A stretch of 7,252 nt of DNA from Veillonella sp. Its GTDB lineage: Bacteria > Bacillota > Negativicutes > Veillonellales > Veillonellaceae. A program made the position numbers and the translations under genes. The notes below the pieces were generated by a model. It was not told the DNA's origin, made no database searches, and saw only the letters and a list, made by a program, of their open reading frames with translations. The DNA lies in the NCBI GenBank assembly GCA_019419725.1, contig DXZL01000070.1, forward strand, positions 1-7,252, written 5' to 3'. Shown piece by piece: positions 1-7,237 of the stretch; the stretch's first letter is position 1; each line of letters begins with the position of its first letter.

Positions 1-13
1 AAGCAGTATATTG

Positions 14-42
14 AAAGGGTTTACCATATGGTAAACCCTTTT
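14..42 (+). terminator. Palindromic hairpin, probable terminator of the upstream gene
   Basis: Positions 14-41 are a perfect inverted repeat centred on CATATG. As RNA it forms a 12-bp stem (AAAGGGTTTACC paired with GGTAAACCCTTT) around an ATAT loop, and the descending arm ends in TTTT at 39-42. This is the form of an intrinsic terminator for a gene that ends left of the window. The T run is short and partly inside the stem. The reverse strand also leaves the stem through TTTC, so it may work in both directions. Because the repeat is perfectly symmetrical, a protein operator is an alternative reading. Confidence 0.65.
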
Positions 43-84
43 AGTACTATAGTTATACCTTTAGTTAGGTAGAAAGGATTATCC

Positions 85-2508
85 ATGGAATTATTGGCTC
101 CTGCCGGTACGATGGAAAACTTTATAGCCGCTTTAGAATCTGGGGCTGATGCTATTTATCTTGGCGGTAAAGGCTTTAATGCTCGTGCTCATGCAGCAAA
201 CTTTGGCATTGAAGAACTGGCTGAGGCTATTCGTTTGGCTCATATTTTAGATGTGTCCGTATATGTAACCGTAAATATCCTCATAGGTGATTCCGAATTA
301 AAGGATCTCGAGGCGTATTTAAAGGACTTAGAGCGCATCGGTGTGGATGCTATTATCATTCAAGATTTAGCAGTTGCTAAATTGGCACAACGAGTGGCTC
401 CTAAACTTCACTTGCATGGCAGTACGCAGATGACGGCTGCTACATTAGATGCTGTTCGTTTTTATGAAAGCCTCGGTTTTACCCGTGTTGTATTGGCTCG
501 TGAATTGAGCCTCCTTGAAATTGAACATATTTGTAAAAACTGTACAGCTGAAATCGAAGTCTTTGTACATGGTGCCTTATGTGTGTGCTATTCTGGTCAA
601 TGCTTGATGAGTTCCTTTATCGGTGGTCGCAGTGGTAACCGTGGTGCCTGCGCACAACCTTGCCGCTTGCCTTATGAGTTATTAGATTCATCTGGCACTA
701 GCTTGTTGCCAAAACATGAAGCCTATCTGTTAAGTCCAAAGGATCTTAACTATAGTGAGCATATGAATGAACTCGTTGCAGCCGGTGTTACGTCCTTTAA
801 AGTAGAAGGACGCATGAAAAAGGTTTCCTATGTGCGTCAAGTTATTGGAACGTATCGCCATATTTTAGATACAGCTCATATGGATGCTGCTGATGCCGAT
901 GCATTGGCATCAGGATTTAATCGTGGGTTCTCTACTGATTATTTAATAGACCATGTAGGGAAATCCATGATGACCGTTGTGGCTCCAAATAATCAAGGGA
1001 AATTGATCGGCAAAGCAGAGGTCAAAAAGGGACAAGTTCATTTGTACCTAACAGAACCGATTGAAAAAGGTTCACTCTTAAAGGTAATGCAAGCTTCTGG
1101 TAGTATTACGTACTACCAAATTGATCAGAATTGGTCCTTAGTAAATGAAAAACATTTTGTAGGTAAACCTGATGAAGGGTTTGCAGCGGGACAAGTATTC
1201 TTGGCATCTACGCCAAAATCTCAAAAGCAACGGGGCTTACAAGACTTTAGTGCTAAATTAGAAGTACATGGTTATCTATCTATTAATACAGACCGAGAAC
1301 AGCCATGTACAAATCTTACCTTTGTATTAAACGACGGTCGTACTGTGACAGTATCTAATGAGTTTGAACCAGTTTATGCTAATAATAAACCGACTAGTTT
1401 AGAGAAGGTTACAGACCAAGTGGGTAGATTAGGTAATACATTGTTTACTCTAGCCTCTATGTCTATTCCAAAAGGTCCATATATGTGGCCTGCTAGTGTT
1501 TTGAATGCATTGCGTCGCGATGCAGTGGAGTCTTTAGAAACTCTGTTAATTACAGATCATGAAACTGCTTGGGCAGAACTTGCGGTAGAACCTCAAGATA
1601 TGTCATCCCTAGTAGCTAAGGATACGATTCAGTACACAGAGCCTATGGTGAGTGCTCGCGTTGATGAATTAGATGCTGTGAAAGCTGCTATTGAAGGTGG
1701 TGCTAAGAAGATTATCTTCGGTGGTGACCGTTTACAACGCAAGCCTTATGAACTCAGCATTTACGAAAAGGTAGCTACCCTTTGTAAAGACCATAATGTG
1801 CTTTGTGTATTTGCTACGCCTCGCGTCGTAAAAGACGATGAAGTTGAGGTGTACATGAATACTCTTAAGGCTATAGTTGAGGCTCAACTAGATAACATTT
1901 CTATTCATGTGCCACAAGCGTTATTATGGCTTCGTGACTTAGGGTATACAGGTGCTATTGAGGCTGATACAGGTCTTAATATATTTAATGGCTCTGCATT
2001 ACAAGTATGGCAAGACTTTAATATGAGTAGCATAGCGCCATCCTTAGAGTTAACATTGGCACAACTTGTTAACTTGCAAAAATCTACTAAATTGCCATTA
2101 GAGATAATGGTACATGGTTACACGGAAATGATGATTTCTGAATATTGTGCCATCGCAAGCTTTGTGGGCACTGGCAAGAAGGAAAACTGTCCTATGCCAT
2201 GTGTAAGCGAGGACTATGCATTGAAGGACCGTAAAGGGGAAGTATTCCCACTTCGTACGGATCCGTATTGCCGTATGCACATCATGAACAGTCATGAAAT
2301 GGATATGCGCGCGTATGTGCCAGAGTTACATCGAAAAGGGCTACATATATTGCGCATCGATGGGCGACATATGGATCCACATCGTTTGCGTACTATCGTA
2401 GCAGATTATGTATCCATTCAAAATGGAACAAAAGAGGCTCCTCCTAAAAGTGTAGGCAAGGATGATACACCTATTACAAGGGGCCACTATTTTAGAGGTA
2501 TTTTATAA
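85..2508 (+). CDS. U32 family 'peptidase' with DUF3656 domain; probable RNA hydroxylation factor (RlhA/TrhP-like)
   Basis: This 807-residue protein starts at ATG 85, six bases after the ribosome binding site AAAGGA (73-78), and opens with the typical U32 sequence MELLAPAG. The first U32 domain spans roughly residues 1-300. It carries the family signature around 160-176 (EVFVHGALC, then GQC and MS) and cysteines at 166, 168, 173, 189 and 193. Residues about 385-490 resemble the DUF3656 domain. From about 525 onward a second U32-like half follows, with EIMVHG near 676 and cysteines 688, 702, 706 and 729. The end, TRGHYFRG, is a common U32 terminus, so the gene looks complete. Although named peptidases, characterised relatives are E. 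coli RlhA (hydroxylation of 23S rRNA C2501) and TrhP (hydroxylation of tRNA U34). They use prephenate and need conserved cysteines that probably hold an Fe-S cluster. The DUF3656 architecture favours RlhA over TrhP, but the substrate is inferred. The gene probably forms an operon with the downstream mutS2. Family assignment is near certain and the exact function moderate. Confidence 0.93.
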   Translation: MELLAPAGTMENFIAALESGADAIYLGGKGFNARAHAANFGIEELAEAIRLAHILDVSVYVTVNILIGDSELKDLEAYLKDLERIGVDAIIIQDLAVAKLAQRVAPKLHLHGSTQMTAATLDAVRFYESLGFTRVVLARELSLLEIEHICKNCTAEIEVFVHGALCVCYSGQCLMSSFIGGRSGNRGACAQPCRLPYELLDSSGTSLLPKHEAYLLSPKDLNYSEHMNELVAAGVTSFKVEGRMKKVSYVRQVIGTYRHILDTAHMDAADADALASGFNRGFSTDYLIDHVGKSMMTVVAPNNQGKLIGKAEVKKGQVHLYLTEPIEKGSLLKVMQASGSITYYQIDQNWSLVNEKHFVGKPDEGFAAGQVFLASTPKSQKQRGLQDFSAKLEVHGYLSINTDREQPCTNLTFVLNDGRTVTVSNEFEPVYANNKPTSLEKVTDQVGRLGNTLFTLASMSIPKGPYMWPASVLNALRRDAVESLETLLITDHETAWAELAVEPQDMSSLVAKDTIQYTEPMVSARVDELDAVKAAIEGGAKKIIFGGDRLQRKPYELSIYEKVATLCKDHNVLCVFATPRVVKDDEVEVYMNTLKAIVEAQLDNISIHVPQALLWLRDLGYTGAIEADTGLNIFNGSALQVWQDFNMSSIAPSLELTLAQLVNLQKSTKLPLEIMVHGYTEMMISEYCAIASFVGTGKKENCPMPCVSEDYALKDRKGEVFPLRTDPYCRMHIMNSHEMDMRAYVPELHRKGLHILRIDGRHMDPHRLRTIVADYVSIQNGTKEAPPKSVGKDDTPITRGHYFRGIL

Positions 2509-2515
2509 AAGAGGT
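2508..2515 (+). promoter_or_regulatory. Ribosome binding site that sets the mutS2 TTG start
   Basis: AAAGAGGT begins on the last base of the upstream stop codon (TAA 2506-2508) and lies six bases before TTG at 2522. It is the only good Shine-Dalgarno match near the start of this reading frame. It therefore supports TTG 2522 over the in-frame ATG at 2462, which lies inside the U32 gene. The close packing suggests that translation of mutS2 may be coupled to termination on the upstream gene. Confidence 0.8.
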
Positions 2516-2521
2516 AGTACA

Positions 2522-4900
2522 TTGTTTAACGAAGATGTATTAGACTTTCACCATATAAAAGAACAATTACAACAACATTGTAGTTCTACCATTGCTAAAG
2601 AATTAGCCATGCACATCGAACCTATGACAGATGTGAAAGCCATTCAAGAGAACCTTGATGAAACGGCGGAGGCAATGCGTTCTTTGCAAACTGAGGTAGA
2701 ACAACCGTTAGGCGGTACGCGAGATATTCGTGAGTCCTGTAAGAAGAGTCGTAAAGACTTTGTCCTTACGCGTGAAGCATTGTGGGATATTTATTTAACC
2801 ATTGGTGCTTATAAGCGCATGACAAAGTTCTTTAGAACGAAATATATGGTATATCCATTGCTATCCTTATGGGTACAGGATATGCCAAATACAGATCGCA
2901 TTGAAAATCGCTTTAAACGCGTTTTTGATGAAAAAGGGGAATTGCTTGATACAGCATCTCCTAAGTTGGCGAGCCTAAGAAATACGATTATTAAAACTCG
3001 TGAAAAGATTAAAAATGATATTCAAGCTATCTTACACGATAAGGATAATCAGAAGTATTTCCAAGAAACAATCATTACACAGCGTAATAATCGCTATGTA
3101 ATCCCTGTAAAACAGGAGTATCGCCAATACTTTGATGGTCTTATTCATGACCGTTCTGCAACGGGTCAAACCTTATATATTGAACCGATGCGCTTGGTGA
3201 ATCTAAATAATGAATTACAAGAGGCTTTGATTGGTGAAGAGCAAGAGGTATTGCGTATTTACCGTGAATTATCAGCCCTTGTAAAACAACATAGTAATGA
3301 TTTGATGGATGCTTGTGAAAAGGTATCCCATATCGAATTTGTATATGGTAAGGCGAGTCTTGCTATTTCTTATAAGGGTGTACCGGCCATCTTGAGTACT
3401 GATAGAACAGTTAATCTCATGAGAGCTCGGCACCCATTAATCCCACCGAATGTGGTAGTGCCTACCAATATTCAATTAGGTACATCGTACCGTATTTTAT
3501 TGATTACTGGTTCTAATACAGGTGGTAAAACAGTATCCCTTAAAACATTAGGATTATTGAGTTTAATGAACCAATGTGGTCTATTTATCCCTGCAGACCA
3601 CGGCTCAATGTTGCCTATATTCCAAAATATCTTTGCCGATATTGGGGATGAACAAAGTATTGAGGCTAGCCTTAGTACGTTCTCTGCTCATATGACACAA
3701 GTTATTTCCATTATTAAACATTGTGGTCCAAATGACTTGGTATTACTAGATGAACTTGGATCTGGTACAGATCCAGAGGAAGGTAGTGCACTTGCTGTAT
3801 CTATCCTTGAGTTCTTCCGTAAAAAAGGTGCCCTTATGATGGTAAGTACCCATTATAATGAGCTTAAAAACTATGCATACCATACAGAAGGAATCGAAAA
3901 CGGCCATGTAGAATTTGATGAGCGTACCTTAAAGCCAACGTATCGACTTCATATTGGTGTAGCAGGTAGTAGCCATGCATTGAGTATTGCGGCCCGCTTA
4001 GGTTTACCAAAAGATATCGTAACGCGCGCGGCAGAGTATAAATCTCAATTTGGTAGCCATGAAATGGAAGAAGTTCTTTCAGATTTGAATGAGCAACTTC
4101 GTAAGGCATCTGAACGTGAAAGAGCCTTAAAGAAAGAGCTTGATGAAACACGTCGCATGCGCGGCCAATTAGAGAAGGAAAAGAAACAGTTTAATGAAAA
4201 ACGTAAACAAATCTTAGCCAAGGCTCAAGCAGATGCAGAAGCTATGAAACGTAGTTTACGCGTCGAAGGGGAAGCGATTATCAAGCAATTGAAATCGCAA
4301 TTCTCCGAAACAAATAAGGATAAGCGTCAATCTGCTATTAATGCTGCACGTAAGGGCATTTCTAATGTACATGTACCAGAAGCCCCAGTAGATGATGATC
4401 GTAAGTCCTTGACGGCAGATGCTATTAAGGTAGGCCAAGCAGTATATGTTACATCTTTACGTTCATTAGGTACCGTATTAGCTATCAATGGCAATCGTGT
4501 AAATGTAGATATTAATGGCTTAACTGCAACAGTTAAGGTTAATGAATTGCAATCTACCACACGTGAAGAGGGCAATAAACTAGAACGTGAACAAAAAGCG
4601 GCTATGCCTAAAACTAGAAAACGTATGGGTGGCTCTGCCGTACAACGCCAAAAAGAGGTTCGTACTGAAATTAATATTCTTGGACAAACGGTAGATGAAG
4701 CGACAGTTTCTGTTGGTAGATTTATTGATCAAGCTTTACTTGGTGGTGTTAATCAAGTGCGCATTATTCACGGTAAGGGGACTGGTGCATTACGAGAAGG
4801 TGTACATCAATATTTGCGCACCTTACCGCATGTGGCTCATTTTGAAACAGCAGGCTATGACGAAGGTGGTGCAGGGGCTACCAATGTAGTTCTGAAATAA
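2522..4900 (+). CDS. mutS2: MutS2 ATPase with KOW and C-terminal Smr domains (ribosome-collision / recombination factor)
   Basis: The chosen start is TTG 2522, giving 792 residues, close to the roughly 785 of Bacillus MutS2. It follows GAGGT by six bases and gives the family-like N-terminus MFNEDVLDFHHIKEQL. An upstream in-frame ATG at 2462 would add 20 unconserved residues within the U32 gene. Domains in order: a core/lever region at about 1-290, including the conserved HDRSATGQT near 209-217; the ABC-type MutS ATPase with Walker A GSNTGGKT (330-337), the signature STFSAHM (385-391), Walker B LVLLDE (406-411) and the switch histidine in STHYNELK (H444); a charged coiled coil at about 512-613; a KOW-like segment at about 636-677; and an Smr domain from about 712 to the end with HGKGTG (750-755). 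In B. subtilis MutS2 (RqcU) splits collided ribosomes for rescue; in Helicobacter and Thermus MutS2 suppresses recombination or cuts DNA. The ATPase motifs are intact. The Smr acidic motif, normally L-D-L-R/H, reads I-N-I-L (717-720), which argues against nuclease activity. It is probably cotranscribed with the U32 gene and ends at the terminator at 5001-5033. Confidence 0.96.
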   Translation: MFNEDVLDFHHIKEQLQQHCSSTIAKELAMHIEPMTDVKAIQENLDETAEAMRSLQTEVEQPLGGTRDIRESCKKSRKDFVLTREALWDIYLTIGAYKRMTKFFRTKYMVYPLLSLWVQDMPNTDRIENRFKRVFDEKGELLDTASPKLASLRNTIIKTREKIKNDIQAILHDKDNQKYFQETIITQRNNRYVIPVKQEYRQYFDGLIHDRSATGQTLYIEPMRLVNLNNELQEALIGEEQEVLRIYRELSALVKQHSNDLMDACEKVSHIEFVYGKASLAISYKGVPAILSTDRTVNLMRARHPLIPPNVVVPTNIQLGTSYRILLITGSNTGGKTVSLKTLGLLSLMNQCGLFIPADHGSMLPIFQNIFADIGDEQSIEASLSTFSAHMTQVISIIKHCGPNDLVLLDELGSGTDPEEGSALAVSILEFFRKKGALMMVSTHYNELKNYAYHTEGIENGHVEFDERTLKPTYRLHIGVAGSSHALSIAARLGLPKDIVTRAAEYKSQFGSHEMEEVLSDLNEQLRKASERERALKKELDETRRMRGQLEKEKKQFNEKRKQILAKAQADAEAMKRSLRVEGEAIIKQLKSQFSETNKDKRQSAINAARKGISNVHVPEAPVDDDRKSLTADAIKVGQAVYVTSLRSLGTVLAINGNRVNVDINGLTATVKVNELQSTTREEGNKLEREQKAAMPKTRKRMGGSAVQRQKEVRTEINILGQTVDEATVSVGRFIDQALLGGVNQVRIIHGKGTGALREGVHQYLRTLPHVAHFETAGYDEGGAGATNVVLK

Positions 4901-4914
4901 AGCTACACAATAGT

Positions 4915-4955
4915 GATATAGTTATAGATAATACAGTAAATTATTATCGTATATC
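4915..4955 (+). other. AT-rich imperfect inverted repeat after mutS2
   Basis: GATAATA (4927-4933) can pair with TATTATC (4942-4948) around an eight-base loop. Outside it GATATA (4915-4920) can pair with TATATC (4950-4955), leaving an unequal internal loop. The stem is nearly all A-U, so it would be weak. It has no T run and is not needed for termination, because a much stronger hairpin lies 45 bases on. It may only be chance symmetry in AT-rich sequence. No convincing ORF was seen between 4901 and 5000. Confidence 0.25.
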
Positions 4956-5000
4956 AAATTGGTTATGGGGTATAGCCATATACATATATAGAAATAGAAG

Positions 5001-5033
5001 AGGTAGTAAGTTCTTAGAACTTACTACCTTTTT
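5001..5033 (+). terminator. Intrinsic terminator of the U32-mutS2 transcription unit
   Basis: AGGTAGTAAGTTC (5001-5013) pairs perfectly with GAACTTACTACCT (5017-5029) around a TTA loop, giving a 13-bp stem followed by five Ts (5029-5033). It lies 100 bases after the mutS2 stop, and the T run is on the correct side for + strand transcription. Confidence 0.9.
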
Positions 5034-5037
5034 ACGT

Positions 5038-5072
5038 AAAAGAAAGGAGCGGAACACATGTTCCGCTCCTTT
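5038..5072 (-). terminator. Intrinsic terminator of the penicillin-binding protein gene
   Basis: On the minus strand AAAGGAGCGGAAC (5072-5060) pairs perfectly with GTTCCGCTCCTTT (5055-5043), a 13-bp GC-rich stem with a four-base ATGT loop. Read on the minus strand the stem is followed by CTTTT, giving a T-rich exit. It begins only 11 bases past the stop codon of the minus-strand gene. On the + strand the hairpin is followed by AGAG rather than Ts, which fixes the orientation. Confidence 0.88.
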
Positions 5073-5083
5073 AGAGTATTAGA

Positions 5084-7174
5084 TTAACGATCTTTTTTAC
5101 TAGACTTTTTACTTTTGGATGAATTAGATTTCTGTTCAGTTGCATCATCTTTTGAGCCACTGTCATCTTTTACAGCTTCATCTTTCGATTTGTCTTTATC
5201 GTCTTTTTTGTCTGCTTTTTCGTCCTTAGCAGCTTCTTTTTTAGGCTGTGCTTTTACAGGATTATAATAACCTTCAGAAACAGCTGATTGAGCGCTAGCA
5301 GGAACGGAGAAGTCAGAAGCAGGGGTATTGGCAAGCGCATTTGCCATGAATTGGCCCCACATAATAGCAGGTGTGTCACCACCGGTGATGCCTCGTAATG
5401 TTTCCGAGCCATAGTCATCACCAATCCAAACGGCAGCTACTAAATCAGGCGTGTAACCAACGAACCAAGCATCCTTGGAATCATCTGTTGTACCAGTTTT
5501 GCCTGCTGCAGGACGACCGATTGCTGCATTACCACCAGTACCGCCATTTATAACGGATTCTAGCATATTTGTAATGATAGCTGCATCTTTTTCATCTACA
5601 ACACGTTTTTCTTGGATGGAGTTTTCTTCCACAACTTGACCATTGCGGTCTACAATTTTAACGATTGCCGTAGGTTGAACCTTGATACCACCATTAGCGA
5701 GTACACCATAAGCTTGAACCATTTCAAGAGGTGTTACACCATGAGTTAAACCACCAAGTGCAGTAGACAAGTTATTATCTTGATCTGTAAGAGTAGTGAT
5801 ACCCATTTCTTTGGCAAGTTTAATAATCTTAGACATGCCTACTTCATCAGCAACTTTTACGGCAGCTACGTTACGAGAATGTTGTAATGCATAGCGATAT
5901 GTAATATTACCTACGAAGTCATTTTCATAGTTTTTAGGGCTCCAGTTACCAAATGTAACAGGGCTATCATCTACGATAGAACCAGGAGTTTTACCAGATT
6001 GAATAGCTGCTAAATATACAAATGGCTTCATAGCGGAACCTGGTTGACGTTCTGCTTGTGTAGCACGGTTAAATGCATCATCACCGCGGCCACCAACCAT
6101 AGCCATAATGTAACCATTATGAGGGTTCATAGCAACGATAGCACCTTGTGGTTGATGTAAACCATTGCTATCAGTGTAGTAATTAGGCAAGTTTTGCATT
6201 GCTGCTACAGCTGCATTTTGTGCATCCATATCAAGAGTTGTATAAATTTTTAAACCATCTTTATAGATTGCATCGTCGCCATATTTTTCAGAAACTTGTG
6301 CAATAACATAGTTAATGAAGTAAGATGCATTAGATTTTTCATGCGTTTGTTCTTGCTTTGCCACTAAGCCTAAATCTGCTTGACGTGCTTCATCAGCTTG
6401 CTCTTGTGTAATGTAACCGTATTTAACCATTTGGCCTAATACAACAGCTTGACGTTTTTTACTAGCTTCCAAATCATTGAATGGAGAGTAGTAGTTAGGA
6501 CTTTGTGGTAAGCCTGCAATGAGTGCTGCTTGAGCTAGCGTTAATTGGCTAGCATCCTTACCAAAGTATACATGAGCTGCAGATTGTACACCGTATGCAC
6601 CTTGGCCAAAGTAAATTTGGTTCATGTACATTTCAAGGATTTCATCCTTAGTGTAATGTTGTTCAATTTTAAGTGCTAGCAATGCTTCAGAAATTTTACG
6701 TTTAAATGTTCTGTCTTGAGATAAGAATGCATTACGCGCTAACTGTTGAGTGATTGTAGAACCACCTTCAGATACGCCACTATGAACAATGTTAACCCAT
6801 ACAGCACGCAAGATACCAACAGGGTCGATACCGTGATGGGAATAGAAGCGAGAGTCCTCAGTAGCAACAAAGGCATTTTGTAAATCCTTTGGTACATCTT
6901 TTAAAGGTACTGGTAATCTATTCTCTGTGGAATGAACCGTTGTGATGAGATTACCATGGACATCGTAAATTTGAGACGATGCAGAAGGACGTACATTGGA
7001 TACATCTGGTAGGTTAGACAGTGTAGCACTGATGAAACCACAGCCACCTCCGGCTACGATGAGTATAAGGAGAAGGGCACAAATCCAAAATAGACGCTTC
7101 GGACTTGTCTTCTTCGGTGTAGCGCCGCTACCATTAGAACGGCGGCTGCTTCTCGCATTTGAGTTATTACTCAT
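5084..7174 (-). CDS. Class A penicillin-binding protein (PBP1A family): bifunctional transglycosylase/transpeptidase
   Basis: This 696-residue enzyme polymerises lipid II glycan strands and cross-links their peptides on the outer face of the cytoplasmic membrane. A basic cytoplasmic head (1-28) precedes one membrane anchor (about 28-50). The GT51 transglycosylase shows EDSRFYSHHG with catalytic Glu106, GGSTITQQLARN (137-148), RKISE (159-163) and the MYMNQIYFGQGAYG block (182-195). The transpeptidase has its three motifs in order: SAMK with nucleophile Ser380, SRN (433-435) and KTGT (559-562). All key residues are present, so both activities are expected. The last 55-60 residues (about 638-696) are a low-complexity Lys/Asp/Ser/Glu tail, probably disordered and outside the membrane. 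The ATG at 7174 follows AGAGGTGA at good spacing, and a -10 element lies upstream. The gene is transcribed alone and converges on mutS2. It belongs to the PBP1A/PonA/MrcA group, but I cannot choose a symbol from sequence alone. Confidence 0.96.
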   Translation of the reverse strand: MSNNSNARSSRRSNGSGATPKKTSPKRLFWICALLLILIVAGGGCGFISATLSNLPDVSNVRPSASSQIYDVHGNLITTVHSTENRLPVPLKDVPKDLQNAFVATEDSRFYSHHGIDPVGILRAVWVNIVHSGVSEGGSTITQQLARNAFLSQDRTFKRKISEALLALKIEQHYTKDEILEMYMNQIYFGQGAYGVQSAAHVYFGKDASQLTLAQAALIAGLPQSPNYYSPFNDLEASKKRQAVVLGQMVKYGYITQEQADEARQADLGLVAKQEQTHEKSNASYFINYVIAQVSEKYGDDAIYKDGLKIYTTLDMDAQNAAVAAMQNLPNYYTDSNGLHQPQGAIVAMNPHNGYIMAMVGGRGDDAFNRATQAERQPGSAMKPFVYLAAIQSGKTPGSIVDDSPVTFGNWSPKNYENDFVGNITYRYALQHSRNVAAVKVADEVGMSKIIKLAKEMGITTLTDQDNNLSTALGGLTHGVTPLEMVQAYGVLANGGIKVQPTAIVKIVDRNGQVVEENSIQEKRVVDEKDAAIITNMLESVINGGTGGNAAIGRPAAGKTGTTDDSKDAWFVGYTPDLVAAVWIGDDYGSETLRGITGGDTPAIMWGQFMANALANTPASDFSVPASAQSAVSEGYYNPVKAQPKKEAAKDEKADKKDDKDKSKDEAVKDDSGSKDDATEQKSNSSKSKKSSKKDR

Positions 7175-7178
7175 AGAG

Positions 7179-7186
7179 TCACCTCT
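7179..7186 (-). promoter_or_regulatory. Ribosome binding site of the penicillin-binding protein gene
   Basis: On the minus strand the sequence reads AGAGGTGA followed by four bases (CTCT) and then ATG. This is a strong Shine-Dalgarno match and supports the start at 7174. A purine-rich, A-rich stretch lies just upstream of it. Confidence 0.8.
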
Positions 7187-7205
7187 TTTTTCTTTTGTTA
7201 GTAAA

Positions 7206-7234
7206 TATAACGTAAATTCTATTACGCAGTTATA
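7206..7234 (-). other. Possible hairpin at the 5' end of the penicillin-binding protein mRNA
   Basis: TATAACGTAA (7206-7215) can pair with TTAC (7222-7225) and GTTATA (7229-7234) around a six-base loop, with GCA (7226-7228) bulged on one side, making ten base pairs. The predicted transcription start, near 7231, falls inside the outer arm, so most of the stem would be at the extreme 5' end of the mRNA. The stem is AU-rich and only moderately stable. A role in RNA stability or as a DNA operator is speculative. Confidence 0.3.
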
Positions 7235-7237
7235 AAT

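Noticed and set aside
48..53. TATAGT as the -10 of a promoter for the U32 gene
   Set aside because: There is no TGn extension, and the bases at the -35 spacing fall in the palindrome and do not match TTGACA, so it is not listed as a feature.
85..2508. True protease or collagenase activity for the U32 protein
   Set aside because: The family name comes from early collagenase reports. The cysteine-rich signature and DUF3656 architecture match the RNA hydroxylation proteins, and no classical protease catalytic motif is evident.
2462..2521. Longer mutS2 beginning at the in-frame ATG 2462
   Set aside because: It would add 20 residues with no resemblance to MutS2 N-termini and lies within the U32 coding sequence. 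TTG 2522 has a clear ribosome binding site at the right distance.
3864..4151. 95-codon open frame on the minus strand inside mutS2
   Set aside because: It lies wholly opposite conserved MutS2 coding sequence, has no recognisable domain, and is best read as a shadow of the real gene.
4327..4575. 82-codon minus-strand open frame, with a second 60-codon frame overlapping it, inside mutS2
   Set aside because: Both are antisense to the coiled-coil and KOW regions of MutS2, overlap each other, and show no family resemblance.
7034..7060. Lipoprotein signal around Cys45 of the penicillin-binding protein
   Set aside because: The residues before the cysteine are GGG with no leucine at -3, so it does not fit a lipobox. 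Class A penicillin-binding proteins are anchored by an uncleaved membrane segment.
6996..7235. 79-codon + strand open frame opposite the start of the penicillin-binding protein gene
   Set aside because: It is antisense to the membrane anchor and leader of a confidently identified gene. Its arginine/proline-rich sequence looks like a reverse-strand reading.
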